A DNA stretch of 64,000 nucleotides from Brachybacterium sp. UMB0905 (GTDB lineage Bacteria > Actinomycetota > Actinomycetes > Actinomycetales > Dermabacteraceae), in assembly GCF_002871795.1 (NCBI RefSeq), contig NZ_PNHL01000009.1, forward strand, positions 67,269 to 131,268, written 5' to 3'. The position numbers and the translations under genes are program-made. Numbering within the stretch: the first letter of the stretch is position 1; each line of letters starts with the position of its first letter. Under the pieces are notes generated by a model. It saw only the letters and a list, made by a program, of their open reading frames with translations. It made no database searches and was not told the origin of the DNA. This document shows, piece by piece, positions 1-8,328 of this stretch.

Positions 1-773
1 GGGTTTTCGAGGCACCGGAGAGCCGGTATAGCCCCGGGCATCGAGGGATCGACCTGGCCGTGCCCGCAGCCGGGGCATCCGTGCGCGCGGTGGAGGACGG
101 GGTGGTGCGCTTCGTGGGGATGGTGGCGGGGCGCGGGGTGGTCTCGGTGACGCATGCCGACGGGCTGATCTCGACCTATGAGCCGGTGGCAGGGACGGTC
201 CGACGGGGTCAGCAGGTCCAGGCCGGGGACGTGCTGGGGACGGTGGAGCCGGGCTCGGCGCCGGGGCACTGTCCGGGGCAGCTGTGCATGCATCTGGGGG
301 CGCGGCGGGGTGCGGACTATGTGGACCCCTTGCTGCTGCTGGGGATGCGGGGGCCGAGCGTGCTGCTGCCCTGGAGCGGCGGGGCTGGCGCGGGCTCTGG
401 TGTGAGCGCAGGGTCAGGCGCTATCGCGGGAGCGTCGGGGCCTGCGGCGGGAACGTCGAGGGGCGTGGCGGGAGCAGGGTCAGGCGCGCGGGTGGGCTTG
501 CTCGACGGTGCGGCGCAGTCGCTCGGCGCTGACATGCGTGTAGATCTGGGTGGTGGCGAGCGAGGAGTGCCCGAGGAAATCCTGGACGCTGCGCAGGTCC
601 GCTCCGCCTTCGACGAGGTGGGTGGCGGCGCTGTGGCGCAGCGTGTGGGGGGTGATGTGGCGTTCGATCCCGGCGGCGGCGGCATGCCGGTCCACGAGGG
701 TGCGGACGGCCCGGTCGCCGAGTCGGCCTCCGCGCACCCCGAGGAACAGGGCGGGGCCCGCGGTCGCGGCTGA
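1..773 (+). CDS. M23 family metallopeptidase, C-terminal part (5' end outside window)
   Basis: The reading frame is open from base 3, so the gene starts before the window. It encodes an M23 (LytM-type) peptidase domain, a family that cleaves peptidoglycan cross-bridges outside the cell. Visible motifs are YSPGHRGIDLA (the His and Asp of the HxxxD zinc site), the glycine-rich beta core (DGVVRFVG, GRGVVSVTHADGLISTYEPV) and CMHLGARRGADYVDPLLLL. The last is the usual HxH position, but the first His is Cys, a variant I know from actinobacterial homologues. After about residue 118 the frame becomes Gly/Ala/Ser-rich and runs to a stop at 771-773, overlapping the convergent xerC by about 294 bp. The domain call is secure; whether the tail is really translated is not. 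Confidence 0.85.
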   Translation, partial: VFEAPESRYSPGHRGIDLAVPAAGASVRAVEDGVVRFVGMVAGRGVVSVTHADGLISTYEPVAGTVRRGQQVQAGDVLGTVEPGSAPGHCPGQLCMHLGARRGADYVDPLLLLGMRGPSVLLPWSGGAGAGSGVSAGSGAIAGASGPAAGTSRGVAGAGSGARVGLLDGAAQSLGADMRVDLGGGERGVPEEILDAAQVRSAFDEVGGGAVAQRVGGDVAFDPGGGGMPVHEGADGPVAESASAHPEEQGGARGRG

Positions 774-1622
774 TGCATTCTCCAGGACGACGGGCCTGCC
801 CTCGCGCACCCAGCGCTCCACTGCCTCCACGGCGAGGCGGCCGACGGGGACGATGCGCTCTTTGTCGCCCTTGCCGCGCACGCGCACGGTGCGGGCGGTG
901 GCGTCGATGCCCGGCAGGTTGAGTGCCACCAGCTCGGAGACGCGCAGGCCGGAGGAGTAGAGCAGTTCGAGGACCGCGGCATCGCGCAGCTGGATCGCCT
1001 GCGCGAGCGGGTCCTCGGCGGGGCGGTCCAGAGAGTTCAGCGCGGCCACGGCCGGGGCCCCATTATTCGCCGGGATCCGATTATTCGCCGGGGTCCCATT
1101 ATTCGAGGTCGACCGGGTTGTCCCGGCGTGGTCCCCTCCAGGGTGTTGGCTGTGTCTGTCGCTGTCCGCAGCTCCATTCTCGCCCGCGGCTCCGTTCTCG
1201 CCAGCGCTGCTTTCCCCTGCCTGGTCGAGGAGCTGCTTCGCCTGCGCCCCAGTGAGGACGGCGGGCAGGTGGCGGCCACGCTTTGGGGCACGCAGCCGCC
1301 CGCCGACGTCATGCGGGATCCGCCCGGTGGCGGCGAGCCAGGTGGTGAAGGTACGGGCTGCCGCAGCAGAACGGGCGAGCGTGCTGGCACTTGCACCGGT
1401 CTCGGCGCGCGCACCGAGCCAGGTCCGCAGGGCGGTGACGTCGAGCTCTGCCAGGGGGATCCGCTCCTGGTCGCGCAGGTGGGTGAGCAGTCCCGCGGCC
1501 TCGCGGCGGTAGGCCCGCACGGTGTGCTCGGAGCGCCCGCGCTCGAGCCGTAGGTGCTCGATGAAGGCGTTGAGCACCGCATCCTCAGGCTGCGAGGGCG
1601 GCTGAACGGACGGTGCGGGCAT
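480..1622 (-). CDS. xerC: tyrosine recombinase XerC
   Basis: Site-specific recombinase that, with XerD, resolves chromosome dimers at dif. The N-terminal SAM-like core-binding domain covers roughly residues 15-120 and the catalytic domain roughly 210-375. The active-site set is visible: Arg in SGLRVSEL, Lys in GKGDKER, HxxR in HTLRH, His in LGHSS and the nucleophile Tyr in QIYTHV. At 380 residues it is longer than the usual ~300; the excess is a low-complexity linker (about residues 137-200) rich in Gly, Asn, Ala and Ser that contains an 18-bp tandem repeat. All catalytic residues are present, so it is probably functional. It lies 37 bp downstream of dprA, and its 3' end overlaps the convergent M23 gene. 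Confidence 0.93.
   Translation of the reverse strand: MPAPSVQPPSQPEDAVLNAFIEHLRLERGRSEHTVRAYRREAAGLLTHLRDQERIPLAELDVTALRTWLGARAETGASASTLARSAAAARTFTTWLAATGRIPHDVGGRLRAPKRGRHLPAVLTGAQAKQLLDQAGESSAGENGAAGENGAADSDRHSQHPGGDHAGTTRSTSNNGTPANNRIPANNGAPAVAALNSLDRPAEDPLAQAIQLRDAAVLELLYSSGLRVSELVALNLPGIDATARTVRVRGKGDKERIVPVGRLAVEAVERWVREGRPVVLENASAATAGPALFLGVRGGRLGDRAVRTLVDRHAAAAGIERHITPHTLRHSAATHLVEGGADLRSVQDFLGHSSLATTQIYTHVSAERLRRTVEQAHPRA
1062..1110. repeat. 18-bp tandem repeat inside xerC
   Basis: Two full units and one partial unit beginning ATTATTCG (units start at 1062, 1080 and 1098). They encode six-residue repeats of the form NN-x-x-P-A in the linker between the two XerC domains. The AT-rich ATTATT core stands out against the surrounding G+C-rich sequence. 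The unit length keeps the frame, so copy-number change would only alter linker length. Confidence 0.85.
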
Positions 1623-1659
1623 GACATCCAGTCTCCCGCAGACCGTTCCGCGAAGACTC

Positions 1660-2886
1660 TCAGGACCGTGCCCGGGCGCGTCGGACCCGGCCCCCGGACC
1701 GTTCCACGTGCCCCATCAGATCCAGGCGAGCGAGTGCCGCCTGGACCTCGACGGGGCTGAAGCCGATCTCCTGGGCGATGCGCTCCGGAGAGAGCGCAGA
1801 GCGGGGCGGGACCGCATCCAGCACGCGCCGATCCGCCGGGGTCAGCAGATCCAGTGCATCTTGGCGGGCGAAGGCCCCCTCCCCTGCCGCCGGTCCGCCT
1901 GGCAGGAGGTCCTGCACGTCCTGTCCTTCGGTAATGAGCACGGCCCCGCGCTCGCGGATGATCCGGTGGCAGCCGGCGCTCGCCGGGGAGGTCACCGGGC
2001 CCGGGACCGCGCCGACGGGACGGGAGAGGTCATCGGCATGGCGCGCGGTGGACAGCGCTCCCGAACGCCAAGACGCCTCGACCACCACGGTTGCCTGAGA
2101 GAGGGCGGCGATCAGCCGGTTGCGTGCCAGGAACCGCCAGCGCGTGGGCGCCGTGCCCGGCGGGGCTTCACTGACCAGCAGGTGCCGCTCCCGGATGCGT
2201 TCGAGAAGCGTCGTGTTGCCGCGCGGATAGAGGCGGTCCAGTCCCCCGGCGAGCACAGCGATCGTTGCGCCATCGGAGGCGTCGAGCGCCCCACGGTGGG
2301 CGGCGGCGTCGATGCCGTAGGCGCCGCCGGAGACGACAGTGCCGCCGTGTGCGGCGAAGGCTGCGGCCAGCGACCCGGCGGTGTCCTCGCCGTACGGGGT
2401 CGAGGCGCGTGAGCCCACCAGGGCGATGCTCCGGGGCGTGATGAGCTCGTCGAGGAGTCCGGGCCCATGCAGCCACAGGCAGTGCGGGGCGGTGTGCTCG
2501 AGGTCCCCGAGCATCATCGGCCATTCCTCATCTGCGGGGGTGATGACGCGGATGCCGCGTCGCTCAGCATCGGCGAGCGCGCGCGGCAGGTCCACGACCT
2601 TCAGGCGGGCACGCCAGCGGGCCAAGGCTTTCGCGGCGCGGGAGCGGTGACTGCCGGGGGACGGATCTGCGGCGTCGCTCGGCAGGGTGCCACCGAGGGC
2701 CTCGAGCAGCTCATGATCGGTGGCCTCCCGCGCGGCCTCGAGGGCCACTGCTGGCCCGAGCACGGAGCGAGCCAGGTGAGCGACGGGGTCGGAGGGTTCG
2801 GCGATCAGCGACCAGGTCAGGCGCGCAGTCCGTTCTGCGGCCGCCGCGGTGCGGGAGCTGTGGGTGTCGATGGCGGAGCTGGTCAT
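1660..2886 (-). CDS. dprA: DNA-processing protein DprA
   Basis: Cytoplasmic single-stranded-DNA-binding protein that loads RecA on incoming DNA during transformation. The Rossmann-like core is clear: ALVGSRASTPYGED, then VVSGGAYGIDAAAHRGAL and VLAGGLDRLYPRGN, followed by LLVSEAPPGTAPTRWRFLARNRLIAALS. A C-terminal winged-helix-like segment (LSPERIAQEIGFSPVEVQAALARLDLMGHVER) completes the usual architecture. Length 408 residues, slightly long because of an Ala/Arg-rich N-terminus. The start overlaps the yifB stop (ATGA at 2883-2886), so the two are translationally coupled, as in Mycobacterium (Rv2896c/Rv2897c). Confidence 0.94.
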   Translation of the reverse strand: MTSSAIDTHSSRTAAAAERTARLTWSLIAEPSDPVAHLARSVLGPAVALEAAREATDHELLEALGGTLPSDAADPSPGSHRSRAAKALARWRARLKVVDLPRALADAERRGIRVITPADEEWPMMLGDLEHTAPHCLWLHGPGLLDELITPRSIALVGSRASTPYGEDTAGSLAAAFAAHGGTVVSGGAYGIDAAAHRGALDASDGATIAVLAGGLDRLYPRGNTTLLERIRERHLLVSEAPPGTAPTRWRFLARNRLIAALSQATVVVEASWRSGALSTARHADDLSRPVGAVPGPVTSPASAGCHRIIRERGAVLITEGQDVQDLLPGGPAAGEGAFARQDALDLLTPADRRVLDAVPPRSALSPERIAQEIGFSPVEVQAALARLDLMGHVERSGGRVRRARARS

Positions 2887-4463
2887 CGTCGGTCTCCTTC
2901 GCGCAGGGTGAGGGCGAGGCCGATGTGATCGGCCGCGGGGGCGTCGGCACCGGCGAGGTCCGCGAGAGTCCAGGCCAGGCGCAGCACCCGGTCATGGCCG
3001 CGCAGGGTCAGGCGGCCCTGGGCCACCGCGTGCTCGAGGAGGCGGCGTTCGGCCGGGGCGGGGGCGAACTCCCCGCGTAGCAGCGGTCCGGGCAGATGGG
3101 CGTTGGTGGACCAGGGCCGTCCGGCATAGCGGGCTGCCTGTCTCTCCCGGGCTGCGGCGACGCGCGCCGCGATCGCCGCACTGGGTTCGGTGTCCTCACC
3201 TGCGGTGCGGTGGATATCGGCCGGCCCCACGTGCAGGCGCATGTCCACGCGGTCCAGGACCGGGCCGGACAGCCGCGAGAGGTAGCGGCGGCGCTGCAGC
3301 GGGCTGCACGAGCAGTCCGCGCCCTTACCCCACGCCTTCCCACAGGGGCACGGGTTCGCGGCCAGTACCAGCTGGAAGCGGGCGGGGTACCGGGTGACGC
3401 TGCGGGTGCGATGCAAGGTGACGTCCCCGGTTTCGAGGGGTTCACGCAGCGCCTCTAGCACGCGGGCGGAGAACTCCGGGGCCTCATCGAGGAACAGCAC
3501 CCCGGCGTGGGCACGAGAGATCGCACCGGGGTGAGCGATCCCGGCCCCACCGCCGACCACAGCAGCGGCGCTCGCGGTGTGGTGCGGGCTCTCGAACGGG
3601 GGTGTGCGCAGCAGGCCACCGCGCGCGTCGAAACCACCGGAGAGCGAATGGATCGCGGAGACGACCAGGGCATCCTCGGTCCCCAGCGGGGGCAGGATTC
3701 CCGGCAAGCGGGAGGCGATCATGGTTTTTCCCGCCCCGGGCGGGCCCACCAGCAGCAGGTGGTGCGCACCGGCGGCGGCGACCTCCGCGGCGAGCCGCGC
3801 CTGTGCCTGCCCGATCACATCGGCGAAATCCGGACTATGTCCGCCCGGCGCGTCACCGGTCGCTGTGTCCTCACGCCCTGCGGAACCGTCCTCACGCGGG
3901 GCGGCGCCCCCGGTGCCCGGGATCTCCTCCCGGTCCGGGGGCGGCGGGATATCAGCACCCCAGCGCAGCAGCAAGGTCGCGAGGTGCTCGGCCCCCTCCA
4001 CGTCCAGGCCCTCCACGAGCTGCGCCTCCGGCAGGTTGCCAGCGGGGACCACGGCCCGCCGTGCCCCGGCGTCACGGGCGGCCAGCAGGGCGGGAAGCAC
4101 CCCGGGGATCGGGCGCAGAACCCCGTCCAGACCCAGCTCCCCCAGCAGCACCGTGTCCGGGGGCGGTGGCTGCGGCAGATCCTCCTGCGCGGCGAGGACC
4201 GCCACCGCGATCGCGAGGTCGAACCCGGACCCGTGCTTAGGCTGCCAGGCCGGGGAGAGGTTCACCGTGATGCGACGCTGGGCCAGATGCAGACCGCAGC
4301 GGGCCGCGGCGGCGCGCACCCGATCCTTGGCCTGCAACGTCGAGGAGTCCGGCAGGCCCACCAGCGCGAAGGCGGGCAGGCCCGGGGAGACATCGGCCTC
4401 GACCTCCACCATGGAGCCGTCCAGGCCTGTGAGGCTGACGGACAGGGTGCTGGCGTGCCCCAT
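2883..4463 (-). CDS. yifB: YifB/ComM-family Mg-chelatase-like AAA+ ATPase
   Basis: AAA+ ATPase of the ComM/YifB family; ComM is known as a branch-migration helicase that helps integrate foreign DNA. The N-terminal ChlI-type domain is recognisable (ALVGLPDSSTLQAKDRVRAA, ITVNLSPAWQPKHGSGFDLA), then Walker A GPPGAGKTMIASRLPGILPP, Walker B VLFLDEAPEF, and the Cys cluster NPCPCGKAW...DCSC before the sensor/lid region. At 526 residues it matches the family. An Asp/Gly-rich linker around residues 180-215 is not conserved in my knowledge of the family. It abuts yraN directly and overlaps dprA by 4 nt, giving a yraN-yifB-dprA transcription unit. Confidence 0.93.
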   Translation of the reverse strand: MGHASTLSVSLTGLDGSMVEVEADVSPGLPAFALVGLPDSSTLQAKDRVRAAAARCGLHLAQRRITVNLSPAWQPKHGSGFDLAIAVAVLAAQEDLPQPPPPDTVLLGELGLDGVLRPIPGVLPALLAARDAGARRAVVPAGNLPEAQLVEGLDVEGAEHLATLLLRWGADIPPPPDREEIPGTGGAAPREDGSAGREDTATGDAPGGHSPDFADVIGQAQARLAAEVAAAGAHHLLLVGPPGAGKTMIASRLPGILPPLGTEDALVVSAIHSLSGGFDARGGLLRTPPFESPHHTASAAAVVGGGAGIAHPGAISRAHAGVLFLDEAPEFSARVLEALREPLETGDVTLHRTRSVTRYPARFQLVLAANPCPCGKAWGKGADCSCSPLQRRRYLSRLSGPVLDRVDMRLHVGPADIHRTAGEDTEPSAAIAARVAAARERQAARYAGRPWSTNAHLPGPLLRGEFAPAPAERRLLEHAVAQGRLTLRGHDRVLRLAWTLADLAGADAPAADHIGLALTLREGDRR

Positions 4464-4916
4464 TCAGCCCACCGCCCGTAGATGCTCAAGCGTGAAGGTC
4501 CCTTCGGGGTGGGCGTGAACGGCGATCACGTCGATGCGCACATCGCGGTGCGGGATCTGCTGCTCCATGAGGTACTGCCCGGCCAGCAGGCGCAGACGCC
4601 GCAGCTTCTGGCCGGTCACGGCGGCCTGCGGGACGCCGGTGACGAAGCTGCGGCGGGTCTTGACCTCGCAGAACACGAGGGTGGTGCCGTCCAGGGCGAT
4701 GATGTCCATCTCTCCGTGCCGCAAGCGCACATTGCGTTCGATGATCTGCCAGCCCTGGGCGGCGAGGCGTTCGGCGACCAGTTGCTCGCCGGCGGCGCCG
4801 AGTTCGCGGGTGCTCATCGCCCGCACGGCCCGCGGGGGTGTCGCGGCGGTGGGGTCTAGGGGCTGCGGTGGGTGCAGTCCGGCGGTCGGGGGCTGGGTCT
4901 TCGTCAGTGCATCCAT
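4464..4916 (-). CDS. yraN: YraN/UPF0102 family predicted endonuclease
   Basis: Small protein with a restriction-endonuclease-like fold (UPF0102); its cellular role is unsettled. The motif series is clear: GAAGEQLVAERLAAQGW, RHGEMDIIALDG (the E and D of the nuclease core), and VFCEVKTRR (ExK), followed by QKLRRLRLLAGQYL. The first ATG at 4916 gives 150 residues with a Pro-rich leader of 33 residues. The internal ATG at 4817 (MSTRELGAAGEQ) gives a product nearer the usual ~118 residues and may be the true start. The gene ends exactly where yifB begins. Confidence 0.9.
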   Translation of the reverse strand: MDALTKTQPPTAGLHPPQPLDPTAATPPRAVRAMSTRELGAAGEQLVAERLAAQGWQIIERNVRLRHGEMDIIALDGTTLVFCEVKTRRSFVTGVPQAAVTGQKLRRLRLLAGQYLMEQQIPHRDVRIDVIAVHAHPEGTFTLEHLRAVG

Positions 4917-5065
4917 GCCCGCCAGCGTGGCCGGAGCGGGGCACGGTGCGATAGGTCACCGCTGAGATTGTGGATGACGGGGCATTGTGGAGGAGAGGTC
5001 GCAGCGCCCGGCTCCCGCGCCGCTCGGTCCCTGTACCGCAGCCCCCGACGCTGCCCGTCGGGCCG

Positions 5066-5368
5066 TCAGGGCAGGGAGAGATCCTGCTTGTTGAGCTCCT
5101 CGATGTTGACGTCCTTGAACGTCACCACGCGCACGGAGCGCACGAAGCGGTTCGAGCGGTAGATGTCCCACACCCACACATCGGCCAGGCGCAGCTCGTA
5201 GAACACCTCGCCGCCGGCGGAGCGGACCTGCAGGTCCACCTGGTTGGCGAGGTAGAAGCGGCGCTCGGTCTCCACCACGTAGGTGAACAGGCTGACAACG
5301 TCGCGGTATTCGCGGAACAGCTGCAGTTCGAGATCGGACTCGTAGTTCTCGAGGTCCTGGGAGCTCAC
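5066..5368 (-). CDS. DUF2469 family protein
   Basis: Small protein of the DUF2469 family, found next to rnhB throughout Actinobacteria (Rv2901c in M. tuberculosis); function unknown. The sequence is acidic and begins SSQDLENYESDLELQLFREY, continuing VVSLFTYVVETERRFYLANQ and ending FKDVNIEELNKQDLSLP. I take the GTG at 5366-5368, which overlaps the rnhB stop (GTGA) and gives exactly 100 residues, close to the family length. A longer frame back to 5533 would antagonise the rnhB coding sequence and lacks conservation. No catalytic motif is visible. Confidence 0.9.
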   Translation of the reverse strand: MSSQDLENYESDLELQLFREYRDVVSLFTYVVETERRFYLANQVDLQVRSAGGEVFYELRLADVWVWDIYRSNRFVRSVRVVTFKDVNIEELNKQDLSLP

Positions 5369-6099
5369 CGATTCTCCTCCCTGTCGTGCCCGGGCGGCGG
5401 GTTCTCCCACAGTACGCCAGGTGCAGGCTTCCCTGAGCCCAGTCGCCAGGAGCGCCGATGCTGGGCGTGCGGGCCCAGGCGGTCGATCGCCTCGCGGTGC
5501 ACCGCCGATCCGTAGCCTTTGTTCGAGTCCCACCCATACTTGGGCGCCTCTTGGGCGAGTTCGGCCATCCGCGCATCTCGCGCGACCTTCGCGAGGATGC
5601 TCGCCGCCGCCACGGAGGCACAGTCCCGATCGGCCTTGACCCGTAGCTCCACCTGCGGCACCGTGCCCTCCGCGGCGGCGAGCACGGGGGTGAGGACATC
5701 CACGCTGCCATCGAGCAGGACCGCATCCACCTCCCCGGTCTGCTCCTCGATCTGCGCGAGGGCGCGCAGGGCGGCGCGGGTGAGGGCGGTGACGATCCCG
5801 GCCTCGTCGATCTCCTCCGGTCCGGCCCAGCCGACGGCGGTCGCGAGGGCCGCATGCTGGATCGGTTCGATGAGCGCTTCGCGGCGCCGGGCAGTCAGGG
5901 CTTTGGAGTCGCGCACGCCCTCGGGCAGCGCAGAGACCGTGCCGTCGCGGATCTCGATCGCGCAGGCCCCCATCGCGACAGGACCGGCGAGCGCACCGCG
6001 ACCGACTTCATCGATGCCCACCACGATGCGGCGGCCGGGGCCGCAGCGGGCCGCGAGCGTCAGCTCCGTCGTGAAGTCGGGGGCCGCAGCGCCCCTCAC
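5365..6099 (-). CDS. rnhB: ribonuclease HII
   Basis: Removes ribonucleotides and RNA from RNA:DNA hybrids. The type-2 RNase H signature is clear: VVGIDEVGRGALAGPVAMGA (catalytic Asp-Glu), GVRDSKALTARRRE, VDAVLLDGSVD (third Asp) and VKADRDCASVAAASILAKVARD. The motif YGWDSNKGYGSAVHREAI and the C-terminal LGPHAQHRRSW are also typical. Length 244 residues. The GTG start at 6097-6099 overlaps the stop of the upstream signal peptidase gene (GTGA), and its own stop overlaps the DUF2469 start, so three genes are coupled in series. Confidence 0.95.
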   Translation of the reverse strand: MRGAAAPDFTTELTLAARCGPGRRIVVGIDEVGRGALAGPVAMGACAIEIRDGTVSALPEGVRDSKALTARRREALIEPIQHAALATAVGWAGPEEIDEAGIVTALTRAALRALAQIEEQTGEVDAVLLDGSVDVLTPVLAAAEGTVPQVELRVKADRDCASVAAASILAKVARDARMAELAQEAPKYGWDSNKGYGSAVHREAIDRLGPHAQHRRSWRLGSGKPAPGVLWENPPPGHDREENR

Positions 6100-6980
6100 G
6101 GCGACTCGGGGATGTCGGCGAAGGCATCCTCGCCGTCGCGCAGGCCGGACCAGCGATCCATCGGCCAGAACACGGTGACGGCGCGGCCGGTGATGTCGGC
6201 CTGATCCACGAAGCCGTTCTCCCCGTGGTGCTCATGCCAGGCGGAGTCCGCGGAGGCGTGGCGGTTGTCGCCCATCACCCACACCTTGCCCGCGGGCACG
6301 GTGACATCGAAGGGGACCTGGCAGGGGGAGGTGGCGGGGTTGATGTACGGCTCGTCGACGAGCACGCCGTTGACCTCGAGCTGCGCCCCCTCCTCGGCGC
6401 AGACCACGCGGTCCCCGGGCATGCCGATCAGGCGCTTGACCAGGTGATCCTGGGAGGGATCGGGGGCCAGACCCACCAGCGACAGGGCCATCAGCACCCG
6501 CACCCGCGGGGTGGGGTTGTCGGTGGCGTCCCCCGGGATCCAGTCGCCGGGATCCTCGAAGACGATGACGTCGCCGCGCTCGAGATCGAACACGCCGGGG
6601 CTGAGCTTGGAGACGAGGATCTTGTCATCCGTCAGCAGGGTGGGGTTCATGGAGGCGGAAGGGATGTAGAACGGCTGGATCAGAAAGGTCTTCACCAGCA
6701 CCGCGATGACCAGCGCCACCACCATCGTCACCAGGGTGTCCAGCCACAGCGGCAGCCGCGTGCGGCGCTGCTCGCCGTCTTCAGCGTCCTCGAGCTTGGC
6801 AGCGTCCTGTGCGCTCTCATCCCACGGATCTGCCGGGTCCGCGGAGCCTGCCGGGGCGGTCGAATCTGTGGCAGCGGTGCGTCGGTCAGCGGCGACGGTC
6901 TCTGCGCCTGCAGCGTCCACAGGATCCGCCGTCTCCGGGATCTCGGAGTCGGCGGTGCGGTGCTGATCGGGCGCGTTCAT
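6096..6980 (-). CDS. lepB: signal peptidase I, larger paralogue
   Basis: Membrane serine protease that removes Sec and Tat signal peptides. A hydrophilic Asp/Ala-rich cytoplasmic N-terminus of about 75 residues precedes one membrane segment (LDTLVTMVVALVIAVLVKTF). The nucleophile Ser sits in IPSASMNPTL, the general-base Lys in HLVKRLIGMPGDRV, and the box VMGDNRHASADSAW follows. At 294 residues it is a usual actinobacterial size. It is the second of two adjacent lepB paralogues; the other ends 30 bp upstream. It is coupled to rnhB by a GTGA overlap. Confidence 0.93.
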   Translation of the reverse strand: MNAPDQHRTADSEIPETADPVDAAGAETVAADRRTAATDSTAPAGSADPADPWDESAQDAAKLEDAEDGEQRRTRLPLWLDTLVTMVVALVIAVLVKTFLIQPFYIPSASMNPTLLTDDKILVSKLSPGVFDLERGDVIVFEDPGDWIPGDATDNPTPRVRVLMALSLVGLAPDPSQDHLVKRLIGMPGDRVVCAEEGAQLEVNGVLVDEPYINPATSPCQVPFDVTVPAGKVWVMGDNRHASADSAWHEHHGENGFVDQADITGRAVTVFWPMDRWSGLRDGEDAFADIPESP

Positions 6981-7010
6981 CGTCGGGATCTTATCGGCCG
7001 AGCCTGAGTC

Positions 7011-7607
7011 TCAGAGCTCGCCGGCACGCGACAGTGGCCACACCACTCGATCGGCTCGGCCCATCACACGCTCGACGGGGATCATGCCGCCGCCGGGTGC
7101 ACCCAGCAGGTGGCGCGAATCGGTGGAGTCGGCGCGGTTGTCCCCCAGCACGAACATGCGCCCCTCAGGCACCTCGAGGTCGAAGGTGATCTCACTGGGC
7201 GCAACCCCGGCAGCGAGGTACGGCTCCTCGATCGGCTCACCGTTGACGGTGATGCGTCCATCGGCTCCGCAGCAGGTCACGCGGTCACCGCCGATGGCGA
7301 TGACGCGCTTGAGCCAGAACTGGCCGCCCAAGGCGCCGCCGGCCCCCTTCTCATCGGTGGGCTCGAAGTACCCGCGGCCGTCGAAGACCACCAGCTCTCC
7401 CCGCTCAGCGGTACCGCGTGCGGTGCGATCCACGAGCACCACATCCCCCGGCTGGACGGTGGGAGCCATTGACGCGGACGGGATGTGGAAGGGGCGCGCC
7501 ACGAAGGTCCGTACGCCGAACGCAGCCACGAGCATCAGCACGACGCAGACGGCGGCGGCCACCAGCAGGTGGGGCCGCCGCCGTCCGAACATCGTCGCAG
7601 AGCGCAT
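7011..7607 (-). CDS. lepB: signal peptidase I, smaller paralogue
   Basis: Second type I signal peptidase. One N-terminal membrane anchor (LLVAAAVCVVLMLVAAFGVR), nucleophile Ser in IPSASMAPTV, catalytic Lys in FWLKRVIAIGGDRV, and the FVLGDNRADSTDSR box. A CC pair (VTCCGADG) sits in the periplasmic-side domain. I chose the ATG at 7605-7607 (MRSATMFG), 8 nt after the rplS stop; this gives 198 residues. The longer open frame runs through rplS on the same strand and is implausible. No strong Shine-Dalgarno is visible, so reinitiation after rplS is likely. Its short N-terminus differs from the neighbouring paralogue. Confidence 0.92.
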   Translation of the reverse strand: MRSATMFGRRRPHLLVAAAVCVVLMLVAAFGVRTFVARPFHIPSASMAPTVQPGDVVLVDRTARGTAERGELVVFDGRGYFEPTDEKGAGGALGGQFWLKRVIAIGGDRVTCCGADGRITVNGEPIEEPYLAAGVAPSEITFDLEVPEGRMFVLGDNRADSTDSRHLLGAPGGGMIPVERVMGRADRVVWPLSRAGEL

Positions 7608-7615
7608 CCGATGGA

Positions 7616-7966
7616 TCAGGAGTGCTCGCGCTTCTCCCGGATACGAGCCTTCTTGCCCGTGAGGTTGCGCAGGTAGTACAGCTTCGCGCGGCGGACGTCT
7701 CCGCGGGTGACGACCTCGATCTTGTCGATGGTCGGGGCGTGCACGGGGAACACGCGCTCCACACCCACGCCGAAGGACACCTTGCGCACGCGGAACGTCT
7801 CCCCCACGCCGTGGCCCTGGCGGCCGATCACGTAGCCCTGGAAGACCTGGATACGGGAGCGGTTGCCCTCGATGACCTTCACGTGCACCTTGACGTTGTC
7901 GCCGGCGCGGAACGCGGGAAGGTCCTCGCGCAGCGAGGCCTTGTCGAGCTCGTCGAGCTTCTGCAT
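7616..7966 (-). CDS. rplS: 50S ribosomal protein L19
   Basis: Ribosomal protein at the 30S-50S interface. The 116-residue product matches bacterial L19 throughout, for example [58 protein letters not shown] and the basic tail [21 protein letters not shown] good Shine-Dalgarno (GGAGAAAC) precedes the ATG at 7966. It is separated from trmD by a 362-bp gap, so it probably has its own promoter, and is followed closely by the smaller lepB. Confidence 0.97.
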   Translation of the reverse strand: MQKLDELDKASLREDLPAFRAGDNVKVHVKVIEGNRSRIQVFQGYVIGRQGHGVGETFRVRKVSFGVGVERVFPVHAPTIDKIEVVTRGDVRRAKLYYLRNLTGKKARIREKREHS

Positions 7967-8328
7967 GTCTGTTTCTCCTGCCCTCCGCCTCAGGTCGGAC
8001 GGCGTCGTTCGTCGGCCACCCTGGCGGGGGCCTCGCGGAACCGTGTGGCCGGCCCGGGCGAGCCCGGGTACCGGTGTGCTGGGCCTCTGGCGGCGACTCC
8101 CATCGCCACGGACCTGCCCGACCGCTTCTTGCGCCCTCCCCTGAGGCAGAGGGACGCGCGGTGCGCACGAGGGGTCATTCTGTCAGCGCGCCCGGCGCGA
8201 CGGCAAGCGGCCGGGCACAGTTCGTGCCGGTCATCACCGCGCAGGGCCGACCGGGGCCGCTCCCCCGCCGCTGCGCACGTACCGGGGCCCCGCTCCGAGG
8301 CCGATGGGCGCTGCGCGCCGCGCCTCTG
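7967..8328. other. intergenic region between trmD and rplS, no gene
   Basis: No credible reading frame: the open frames crossing it are shadows without ribosome sites or family resemblance. It would hold the rplS promoter and a 5' leader of up to 360 nt. Only the ribosome-binding site next to rplS is clear; I could not identify a riboswitch, a known L19 autoregulatory leader, or a terminator for trmD. Confidence 0.6.
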
